Source: Planctomycetota bacterium (GTDB taxonomy: Bacteria; Planctomycetota; UBA1135). Taken from it: a stretch of 39,085 nt of DNA. The DNA lies in contig JAJFFC010000025.1 in the NCBI GenBank assembly GCA_021776795.1, forward strand, positions 1 through 39,085, given 5' to 3'. Below are positions 33,491-39,085 of this stretch, piece by piece; the stretch's first letter is position 1; each line of letters opens with the position of its first letter. Below the pieces are notes generated by a model. It did not search any database, was not told where the DNA came from, and worked only from the letters and a program-made list of their open reading frames with translations. Both the position numbers and the translations under genes were made by a program.

Positions 33491-34885
33491 ATGCTCAAAT
33501 ACTCTTATCTAACTGCCTTGGTGGCACTATTCACCTCGATGGCAGCGTATGGCCAAACCACATTTGAAGATCATAAACATGATGTCTTGATGGAGGCTGC
33601 GCAACGCCATTTAGATCTTGGCGTTTGGTGCCGCGATCGTGGGCTAATCTCGCAAGCCACAGTGGAGTTTTACACAGCTGTGGAAGTTTCAGATAGCCAA
33701 CACCCTGGCGCTCTCCGCGTGCTTTCCATCATGACTTCTCTGGATGACGCCTTTTGGAAGAAGAAGCGCAAGCGGCCTTCGGAGTCGACTCTGAATTCCT
33801 ACAGCAAAAAATCGGCTAAGGCGCAGCTGAAGGACAGAAAAGAACGCGTTGCCTTGGCTGAATACGCCTGGAAGAAAAAAATGCGTTCAGAGGCCGAGGC
33901 TGAATATGAAAGTATTCTCCGCAATAGAGATACGCCGCTGGAGATTGATTCCAAAGGGCGCATCAAGGTAGAGGGCGGCACCATTCCGATTGAGATTTCG
34001 AAGGCATTCCTGAGTGGGGCAGTCCAGATTAATGGCGAGCTATATTTGCGCGACCCATTTATGGATTTGCTGCCAGACTTGAAATCGATCCAGCAAGTCG
34101 AGTCAGACGCTTTGCGGGTACGGAGCGTTTTATCTTTAGAGGAAACAGAGGGATTCCACGCACTTGGAGAAGCCCTGTTCCCCTATCTCCAACAGGACTT
34201 GCTTGGCAAGCCTTTGGTTCGGCTAAACCTATTCGTGTTTGCTCACCGCACCACCTATGACCAATACCTTGCCGCGACGGAACAATTGGCCTACAAGGAA
34301 GTTTCTGGGCTTGCCCAGGCCTCGAACCTCACCGCCGTGATTTGTGCAGAAGGCTTGGAGGGAAGCGCCTTGCAGGGCATGGTTCTTCACGAGCTTACTC
34401 ACCTTTACACCTATTCGATGACACGCGCTGTCATGCCAAGCTGGCATTCGGAGGGTTTTGCGGAGCTATACGGAGGACAAGGAACCTTCCTCTGGGATGG
34501 AGCCAAGCTTGAAGTCGGCAGGATGATGGCTGATTTCCGACTTGCCCCTTTGCACGAGCGAAGCAATCGGTTCACTCTGGAGGAAATGATTTCTTCGGAT
34601 GCCATTCAATTATTTGCGACTGACCGCGAGCGCGCCCTGCAATTCTATGCTCAATCGTGGGCATTGCTTTACTTTCTACGCACCGAAGGGGACAATGATT
34701 CTCGTCTCTTATTCAAGGCATGGGAACAGCGCTGCTTTGGCTCTGGCGTTGGCGCGAAAGTTGGCGACCGAAGCGGTAGAGATTTTGGGGATGCGAACGA
34801 CCTGTTCCGCAAAATGCTCGGCAAGAACTTGGCCAAACTCGAGGCCGATTTCAATACTTGGCTTGACGAGGTTTTCATACGGTAA
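33491..34885 (+). CDS. Exported HExxH (gluzincin-type) metallopeptidase
   Basis: This 464-residue protein has a signal peptide (1-22, ending AAYGQ), a charged helical N-terminal half with TPR-like character, and a zinc-peptidase core. The core reads VLHELTHLYTYS, with His300, Glu301 and His304, followed by PSWHSEGFAELYGG, with Glu321 as likely third ligand. This order fits the DUF1570/peptidase-MA-like gluzincins. The LNLFVFAHRTTYDQYLAATE strand before the core also fits. ATG 33491 is preferred to GTG 33488. Base composition is clearly more A+T-rich than in the preceding gene. A CCCC-T8-CGGGG hairpin in the gap before it is too T-rich in its loop to call a terminator. Confidence 0.85.
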   Translation: MLKYSYLTALVALFTSMAAYGQTTFEDHKHDVLMEAAQRHLDLGVWCRDRGLISQATVEFYTAVEVSDSQHPGALRVLSIMTSLDDAFWKKKRKRPSESTLNSYSKKSAKAQLKDRKERVALAEYAWKKKMRSEAEAEYESILRNRDTPLEIDSKGRIKVEGGTIPIEISKAFLSGAVQINGELYLRDPFMDLLPDLKSIQQVESDALRVRSVLSLEETEGFHALGEALFPYLQQDLLGKPLVRLNLFVFAHRTTYDQYLAATEQLAYKEVSGLAQASNLTAVICAEGLEGSALQGMVLHELTHLYTYSMTRAVMPSWHSEGFAELYGGQGTFLWDGAKLEVGRMMADFRLAPLHERSNRFTLEEMISSDAIQLFATDRERALQFYAQSWALLYFLRTEGDNDSRLLFKAWEQRCFGSGVGAKVGDRSGRDFGDANDLFRKMLGKNLAKLEADFNTWLDEVFIR

Positions 34886-34907
34886 CCAATCGATAGAGAC
34901 CAGTTTT

Positions 34908-35735
34908 CTAGTCATCAAGGCGCTTGTAGAACAACTCCATAGCACCAGCCGCGTGCTTAGCTTGAGCTTTCATGAACCTTCCACTGAGGTTCTCTTCGAC
35001 AACGGTTAGGTTTGGGACATGGCCACTTTCCAGCTCTTCTAGCAAGGCCGCGATGTAACGGGAGTCCTCCATGATGGAGGCCTTGAACTCAGGCACGGTC
35101 ACTCCATATATGGCATCAATCCCATGTTCTGTGGACTCGCTACCTGATTGAACCTTGAGTCGAAGTTCATTCACAATGCGATATAGAACCGGCTCAACCG
35201 TAGGCACCCAACCGAGTTCGCCCACGTTCTTCACTTTCAAAGGGCTAAATCTCCAAATCATATGGCATACGTAGATGTCCGGGGTGCAGGTGCCACAATC
35301 CCAAATGAAACGCACAGCTTCTTCCCAGAAGTTCCAAAGCTCACTTTCCAGGGGAAACTGCTCTGCAAGCAATTCAATATCTTCCATCTCCCACGACTCG
35401 TAGAAGAAGCCCACCTTTAAGCTCAAAATCAACGACGCAGGAGGCGAAGGTATATCGGGCCAAGCTTTCATTCGCGGAAGTAGTTCTTCATAACAAGCGC
35501 CCAGGGTTGGAGCATAGTCCTCCGAGCCGTTTGGAAAGAGGCAAGCATGCAGCTCTTTTAATAATGAGGACAACTCCTCCGCCGTCTGAATTGATGGTTG
35601 GTCTGCTGATCCCTGATAATCCGCCAGGACAAGAATGGACTCCTCCGGCTCAAGGATGACTTCTCTGGAACACCCCATGAATAGGGTGCACAAGAGCAAG
35701 CCTCCAATCACAAGGCGGTGAATGAAACCGTTCAT
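34908..35735 (-). CDS. Predicted lipoprotein, unknown family
   Basis: This 275-residue protein has a clear lipoprotein signal (LLLCTLFMGC, Cys22). The mature part is mostly helical and acidic, with several Cys in the middle (FIWDCGTCTPDIYVCHMIW). It has a C-terminal helix region MKAQAKHAAGAMELFYKRLDD. No catalytic motif or named domain was recognised. It converges on the metallopeptidase with 22 bp between stops. Codon use is A+T-rich, like the other genes at this end. Confidence 0.7.
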   Translation of the reverse strand: MNGFIHRLVIGGLLLCTLFMGCSREVILEPEESILVLADYQGSADQPSIQTAEELSSLLKELHACLFPNGSEDYAPTLGACYEELLPRMKAWPDIPSPPASLILSLKVGFFYESWEMEDIELLAEQFPLESELWNFWEEAVRFIWDCGTCTPDIYVCHMIWRFSPLKVKNVGELGWVPTVEPVLYRIVNELRLKVQSGSESTEHGIDAIYGVTVPEFKASIMEDSRYIAALLEELESGHVPNLTVVEENLSGRFMKAQAKHAAGAMELFYKRLDD

Positions 35736-36043
35736 CTATCCGCTAGGGTAGCCAAGGCTGGCTGCCAGGAGCATGGGAAATGTTCTCCCACAATCCCGAA
35801 ACACAAAGGAAATCAATGGCATCAACCCAATTGCTGCCATCTCAATAGCAAACAAGGCGTGAACGACGTCCGGATCTGGACTGCACAAACCATGTCTCGT
35901 CCGTCGGGTAAGAACAAGCGATTCAGGCTCTGACCTGTTCGCTGCTGTTTGGCATCCCGGCAGGGCCAAAACGAGACCAATCTATGTTGCTGCTTTCCTC
36001 TCAATGATTTGTGGCGGCGGTAACAAAGGCAAAGGCGCACGCC
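35736..36043. other. Intergenic gap without a supported gene
   Basis: This 308-bp stretch separates two lipoprotein genes on the minus strand. A 77-codon frame on the minus strand (35736-35969) ends directly against the downstream ATG, but its composition and sequence show no domain or signal, and no ribosome-binding site was seen. Weak inverted repeats are present (ATGGCA/TGCCAT; GAACA/TGTTC) but do not form a convincing attC site. Confidence 0.4.
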
Positions 36044-37045
36044 CTACTCCCATGCCGCATCGGTTATGAGCAAACTCAGGTTACCACGAGAACGTCGAGG
36101 TAGTCGGAACCCTTCCTCCCCTTTCACACACCAAGAATCGGAGGTAGCAAAATACTCAATCAGGGCCACTTGGTCATTGTCAAGAGTGCAAGCAATCCGC
36201 ACTGAGGGGCTCTCCTGAAGCCAAGGCGGCAACTCCCTTCTCCCGTCTTGGTAGGACTCCAGCGTGATTTCTCTGGGTTGGCGTATCGCCTCCTCAATTC
36301 TCGCTATGGTTCCGGGTTTAGCTTGCCCCATCAGTCCAATCTGGCATAGATGGTTTGATTCCTTTTCAGTGCATGGGCAGGCACAAAGAGAGTAGAGATC
36401 TGCGGAGACTATTTTCCAAATCTCCCATTCACTTCTTAGAAATGGGCTCTTGTCTAATGAAATATCTTCAAGAGAGATGTGTCGGCCAATCCATTCATTG
36501 GCTGCAATCTGCAGGCCCGGCTCCTCCTCTTCGAGGCAAACCTCCCATGCGGTGGCGTCAGCTAGAAGTTGAACCGCTTCTTCCGACAAGCCCAACTGGA
36601 ATCCAGATTCACCCTGCACAAAATACTTCCCACCAGGGAGGACTCGAAGGTCAATGTCCTGCCCATTGCTAAAGCGACAGCGAATCCATTCCATGGTCAT
36701 GCCAGAAAACCCTCTGCTGCCCCCATGACCCGCAAAGGGAATCAGATGCAACCAAACTACCCGCGGGCCGCGCAGCACCGCTTCTTCCAGGACGTCAAGG
36801 GTTTGCTGGGTTGCTTTCCCCCTACACACGCTAACCATTGTTGGCTCCTCAGAGAGCCCTTCGCCTTGCGAGGAAAGCAGCTTTGAATTAGCAGCTGGAT
36901 TGGGAATCAGCTCGAAACGATGGACCGAAAGAACGTGAACTTCGTCTAAACTAATGCCAGCCGGAGGAACCGAACACCCCAAGCTCATCACCACAAATGC
37001 TGGCAAGAGTGCAGCTTTAACAGGATTCATCATGAGTTCTTTCAT
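36044..37045 (-). CDS. Predicted lipoprotein, unknown family
   Basis: This 333-residue protein has a lipoprotein signal (FVVMSLGC, Cys24) and a beta-rich mature region (TMEWIRCRFSNGQDIDLRVL, then YFVQGESGFQLGLSEEAVQL). A Cys-rich stretch (SLCACPCTEKESNHLCQI) and a basic end follow. The internal similarity between YFVQGESGFQLGLSEE and WCVKGEEGFRLPRRSR hints at a duplicated segment. No named domain is recognised. It lies 26 bp after the HigA gene with no attC-like site between them, so the two may share a transcript. Several in-frame Met codons at the start make the exact N-terminus uncertain. Confidence 0.68.
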   Translation of the reverse strand: MKELMMNPVKAALLPAFVVMSLGCSVPPAGISLDEVHVLSVHRFELIPNPAANSKLLSSQGEGLSEEPTMVSVCRGKATQQTLDVLEEAVLRGPRVVWLHLIPFAGHGGSRGFSGMTMEWIRCRFSNGQDIDLRVLPGGKYFVQGESGFQLGLSEEAVQLLADATAWEVCLEEEEPGLQIAANEWIGRHISLEDISLDKSPFLRSEWEIWKIVSADLYSLCACPCTEKESNHLCQIGLMGQAKPGTIARIEEAIRQPREITLESYQDGRRELPPWLQESPSVRIACTLDNDQVALIEYFATSDSWCVKGEEGFRLPRRSRGNLSLLITDAAWE

Positions 37046-37071
37046 AGGCCCACTAAGAGGTTGACATTCCC

Positions 37072-37380
37072 TCAGCTGGCATGCCGCGTTTTTCTAATTT
37101 GACGAAGCGTCTCTTTCTCCTCCACCTGGGCATGGAACAAATCCCAACGCAGCTGGAGGTTCATCCAGTACCCCGCTGTCGTTCCCAAAAACTTGGCAAG
37201 ACGAAGGGCGGTGCTTGGCGTAATGCCACGGCGCTGATTCACAAGCTCATTCACTCGCTGATAAGGAACGTGAATACCATCGGCGAGATTTCTCTGGGTG
37301 AGCCCCATTGGCTCAAGAAACTCCTCAAGGAGCATTTCTCCAGGATGAGTAGGCTGGCGATTGGATGGGACTCTAACCAT
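37072..37380 (-). CDS. higA: HigA-family antitoxin (XRE helix-turn-helix)
   Basis: This 102-residue protein matches the HigA/VapI antitoxin family: HPGEMLLEEFLEPMGLTQRN at the N-terminus, an XRE helix-turn-helix (LTQRNLADGIHVPYQRVNEL, about 27-46), then RRGITPSTALRLAKFLGTTA and YWMNLQLRWDL. In complete modules HigA binds and neutralises the HigB ribonuclease and represses the shared promoter. The ATG at 37380 is preceded by GGAG six bases upstream. The toxin gene expected just upstream is present only as a broken remnant (37392-37483), so this antitoxin is orphaned here. Confidence 0.95.
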   Translation of the reverse strand: MVRVPSNRQPTHPGEMLLEEFLEPMGLTQRNLADGIHVPYQRVNELVNQRRGITPSTALRLAKFLGTTAGYWMNLQLRWDLFHAQVEEKETLRQIRKTRHAS

Positions 37381-37391
37381 GGTTTTCTCCG

Positions 37392-37483
37392 TTAGTGGTA
37401 ATCAACAATGTGGACGTCATCAGGACCGGATTCGGTCCAAGTAAAACAAATTCGGTACCGGGAGTGCCGAACTTTCGAATCAT
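37392..37483 (-). pseudogene. higB: Remnant of higB toxin gene
   Basis: The minus strand just upstream of higA encodes, in one frame, RYRICFTWTESGPDDVHIVD plus YH and a TAA stop at 37392. This is the canonical HigB C-terminus, with the usual 11-bp distance to the higA ATG. A HigB-like start, ATG at 37483 reading MIRKF, lies only 23 bases before the RYR codons and in another frame. The roughly 60 residues that normally separate these ends are missing, so the toxin has suffered an internal deletion and cannot be functional. The RYR frame has no start codon of its own before a TAG at 37485-37487. Confidence 0.75.
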
Positions 37484-37489
37484 TCTACC

Positions 37490-37517
37490 ATGATAGCACG
37501 GCTTCCATGCTACGCAA
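37490..37517 (-). promoter_or_regulatory. Candidate promoter of the higBA remnant
   Basis: On the minus strand TTGCGT (37512-37517) and TATCAT (37490-37495, five of six matches to -10) are separated by 16 bp, just upstream of the remnant higB start. It could still express higA. Confidence 0.35.
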
Positions 37518-37525
37518 TGCGAACC

Positions 37526-37597
37526 TCCTAGCGAGGTTGCTATTGAGCTGCGGAGCTCGCGGAGCGGGCGACAGTCTGCCGCAATGGCTGGCTAGGC
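37526..37597 (-). repeat. attC-like site 1
   Basis: On the minus strand the sequence opens with GCCTAGC, close to the integron R'' form GCCTAAC, and ends with GCTAGGA, close to GTTAGGC. The arms partly pair (GCCATT against AATAGC, GCGG against CCGC). The opening arm shares CCTA-CAGCCATTGC-GCAGAC with attC-like site 2 (19 of 22 positions). It begins 16 bp after the stop of the gene at 37613-38167, the usual place for a cassette attC. Confidence 0.45.
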
Positions 37598-37612
37598 CTC
37601 TGCGCTGCCCAA

Positions 37613-38167
37613 TCACGGGAATAACGGAAGGGAGTCAATCTCATCCGGCGAGGCGTTGCCTGGAAAATGGGAGTAGGTTACATCTGAGAGAATCTCAAAA
37701 ACCATACCTGAGGGCTCATAAAGCATCCATTGCTCATAAACCTCCTCATCCCCTTTCTCTTCCCATGGTCTCGTTTTTAAGGTTCCACCAAGGTCAAATT
37801 GGAAGATGGTCGAGGCGTCAGGGAGAACGGTAACGCTTTCCAATATCTGACCGTCCAGAAACGATGCTGCTTCGTCAATGACGGCATCAGGAGACTCATT
37901 GTGCGAGAGGAATTTGTCCTTGCTTCGAATTTCCCAGTGGCAACAATAAATCCACAGGTGCCATTCTCCACGGACAGTCACTAGGCGCCTCCCCCGAAGT
38001 TCATGAACCCGATCACTCATCTCAGGATAAGGGGCCTTCGGTTCTCGGACATTTAGAGATGGTTTGCCAAACTCGAAAGTGAGAAAAGACCCATGCCCCT
38101 TCTTCACCTGCCAAGCTGGCTTGCCAAGAATGGGACTAAAAACTCTCTTAACGATCTCTGGCTTCAT
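37613..38167 (-). CDS. Unknown soluble protein
   Basis: This 184-residue protein starts at ATG 38167 (MKPEIVKRVFSPILGKPAWQ) and has no signal peptide or membrane helix. Its mixed strand-helix sequence includes GHGSFLTFEFGKPSLNV, HLWIYCCHWEIRSKDKFLSH and FQFDLGGTLKTRPW, and ends in a low-charge MVFEILSDVTYSHFPGNASP. It resembles, in overall style, small proteins often found next to toxin-antitoxin genes or in mobile cassettes, but no domain name can be given. It is flanked on both sides by attC-like sites on the same strand, so it fits a single-gene integron cassette. Confidence 0.7.
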   Translation of the reverse strand: MKPEIVKRVFSPILGKPAWQVKKGHGSFLTFEFGKPSLNVREPKAPYPEMSDRVHELRGRRLVTVRGEWHLWIYCCHWEIRSKDKFLSHNESPDAVIDEAASFLDGQILESVTVLPDASTIFQFDLGGTLKTRPWEEKGDEEVYEQWMLYEPSGMVFEILSDVTYSHFPGNASPDEIDSLPLFP

Positions 38168-38175
38168 CAATGGTG

Positions 38176-38239
38176 GTCTAGCGGGATTGCCATTCAACAA
38201 CCTGCGACAACGCGTCTGCTGCAATGGCTGATTAGGGAC
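38176..38239 (-). repeat. attC-like site 2
   Basis: On the minus strand GTCCCTAATC opens and GCTAGAC closes a 64-bp imperfect inverted repeat. GCCATT pairs with AATGGC, then CAGCAG pairs with TTGTTG (two G-T), with one extra G on one side only. An unpaired extrahelical base on one arm is a hallmark of attC hairpins. It lies 6 bp after the stop of the lipoprotein gene at 38246. Confidence 0.45.
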
Positions 38240-38245
38240 AAAACA

Positions 38246-38722
38246 TTAGGGTTGCTCCAGCTTCGCTTTAGGTATTGAGTTGACAAGGATCTCAACAATC
38301 TCCGCCGCCTCAGCTTGACTTAATCCATGGTGTCCACCATCAATTAGCCCTGCTCCAATCTGGCGGCCGCGAACGCCCTTCATCTCCACGATGACCCCAT
38401 CAACCTCAATCACCATGCGGCCAGTAGATAATCTCTCAGTAAAATCCCCGAAGCGACGCTGTGCTTCTTCTCTAATTTCATAAAACACTATGGTTGATCC
38501 CGGTCCGTGCAAGAGGCCTGCATAATCGAGGTCGAAATGCACCGCAGGGCCCAGCCAAATGGTTCGATCTCGGGTCTGCAAGGAATCGCAAGGGATTGCT
38601 CCTTCAGTGCCTTTTGTAACCTCCGCGCGGAATGACAAAGGGCTCAACACTTGCGGCGCCTGGCATCCGGCCATAACAACCAATAAAAGGCTCCAGCTAA
38701 GGCTCTTCACACTCCAGGCCAT
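38246..38722 (-). CDS. Predicted lipoprotein, unknown family
   Basis: This 158-residue protein has a lipoprotein signal (LLLVVMAGC, Cys20). The mature part contains TIWLGPAVHFDLDYAGLLHG, IVFYEIREEAQRRFGDFTER and VIEVDGVIVEMKGVRGRQIG, ending in a helix LSQAEAAEIVEILVNSIP. The alternation of strands and two helices suggests a compact alpha-beta domain such as a SecD-like or GlnE-like ferredoxin fold, but this is only a shape impression. It lies between two attC-like sites. Confidence 0.68.
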   Translation of the reverse strand: MAWSVKSLSWSLLLVVMAGCQAPQVLSPLSFRAEVTKGTEGAIPCDSLQTRDRTIWLGPAVHFDLDYAGLLHGPGSTIVFYEIREEAQRRFGDFTERLSTGRMVIEVDGVIVEMKGVRGRQIGAGLIDGGHHGLSQAEAAEIVEILVNSIPKAKLEQP

Positions 38723-38780
38723 TCCTCCACGATAGCACTTCTGCGTTCATCCCCCTCCCTCCCAACTATTCTCCCGGTTT

Positions 38781-38841
38781 CCGTAACGTCCAGCATCAGC
38801 GGCCGGCCGTAGGCCGGTTCGACTGAATGCGTTTGTTAGCA
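38781..38841 (-). repeat. attC-like site 3 (best match)
   Basis: On the minus strand GCTAACAAACGCATTCAGTC opens and GCTGATGCTGGACGTTACGG closes a 61-bp imperfect palindrome. TAAC pairs with GTTA (outer boxes), GCAT-CAG pairs with CTG-ATGC with one extrahelical T, and a central CCGGCC-TAC-GGCCGG hairpin completes it. The opening TAACAAACGC is the familiar start of many chromosomal-integron attC sites. The closing box GTTACGG departs from GTTRRRY. The site begins 11 bp after the stop of the preceding gene. Confidence 0.6.
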
Positions 38842-38851
38842 GTCACGACAG

Positions 38852-39085
38852 CTACTTTTCTCTTTCCGAAATCTCTTTTACTACAGCCTCATAATTTTTG
38901 TAGAGACTGTCGCCATATATTTCTCTACGCTCATTGATGTATTGGTTAGCGTAACTTCCTTTCTGTAAAATCCCTCGCACCTCTGCACGCGGTCGGCTTT
39001 TGGCAGTCAGTTTGCAGTGCTCAGGGGTCCCCCCATGGGGGGACCCCTGAGAAAGAGAGTTGAAGTGGCAGGCCCCAGATGTTCT
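38852..39085 (-). CDS. C-terminal part of an unknown protein, cut by window edge
   Basis: A minus-strand frame is open from the window edge to TAG at 38852-38854 (77 sense codons). The last 42 residues, from an in-frame GTG at about 38980 (RGILQKGSYANQYINERREI ... EISEREK), look like real protein: helical, charged, A+T-rich codons. The upstream part passes through a 32-bp palindrome and may not be coding, so the gene may be a small protein starting at the GTG instead. Its 3' end abuts the best attC-like site, as expected for a cassette gene. Confidence 0.45.
   Translation of the reverse strand, partial: RTSGACHFNSLSQGSPHGGTPEHCKLTAKSRPRAEVRGILQKGSYANQYINERREIYGDSLYKNYEAVVKEISEREK
39020..39051. 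repeat. Perfect 32-bp palindrome
   Basis: CTCAGGGGTCCCCCCA is followed directly by its exact reverse complement, with no loop. It would form a cruciform or a very strong RNA hairpin. It could be a dispersed REP-like element, a binding site or part of a mobile-element end; only one copy was seen in the window. Confidence 0.8.

Noticed and set aside
35736..35969. A 77-codon minus-strand frame ending against a lipoprotein start
   Set aside because: No ribosome-binding site, domain or signal was seen; the stop-start contact alone is weak evidence.
1..39085. CRISPR array, rRNA genes, complete insertion sequences or transposases
   Set aside because: No regularly spaced repeats, rRNA-like stretches or transposase motifs were seen on either strand.

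Overview
The window looks like chromosomal DNA from a free-living, probably marine member of the Planctomycetota. The grounds are family recall, not a search. There are many exported proteins and lipoproteins, integrin-type FG-GAP and BNR beta-propeller proteins, an ASPIC/UnbV protein with a thioredoxin-like tail, multi-copy MauG-type di-haem peroxidases, and a C-terminal beta-rich module around the motif IPNxPxLIG that I associate with this phylum. The middle (about 2-33.4 kb) is GC-rich and densely packed. The left end (1-1.9 kb) and right end (33.4-39.1 kb) are visibly richer in A+T.

Layout. 1-4.6 kb: a truncated FG-GAP protein, a gap with a decayed tRNA-like sequence, and a BNR-propeller lipoprotein. 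4.7-8.2 kb: a minus-strand run of DUF1801 protein, small lipoprotein, RecQ helicase and glutathione peroxidase. 8.2-13.8 kb: an SdpI-like membrane protein and three tandem di-haem cytochrome c peroxidase paralogues. 13.8-18.7 kb: a PAT-type acetyltransferase, a TLC-domain membrane protein, and a large FG-GAP/ASPIC/thioredoxin gene split by one in-frame TGA. 18.7-24.6 kb: rpsD with its own promoter and terminator, a zinc-ribbon protein, and a tight operon pcrA-pgpA-(SpoIIE-like protein)-MazG ending in a terminator. 24.6-30.1 kb: acpS, an ECF sigma factor coupled to an exported helical protein, a TPR protein, XdhC, a GNAT and a glycine-rich RRM protein. 30.2-33.4 kb: an aspartic-protease lipoprotein divergent from a TraB-like lipoprotein and a patatin.

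From 33.4 kb the character changes: an exported HExxH peptidase, then a run of minus-strand, mostly unrecognised genes (three lipoproteins, an orphan HigA antitoxin with a broken HigB remnant, an unknown soluble protein and a gene cut by the window edge). Three of the gaps hold attC-like imperfect inverted repeats placed 3' of the genes. I read this tentatively as part of a chromosomal integron cassette array; no integrase is in view.

The most unusual items are the in-frame TGA followed by a hairpin in the FG-GAP/ASPIC/thioredoxin gene, the possible integron array, the internally deleted higB beside an intact higA, the C-terminal module shared by unrelated exported proteins, and a SpoIIE-type phosphatase domain lacking expected metal ligands.
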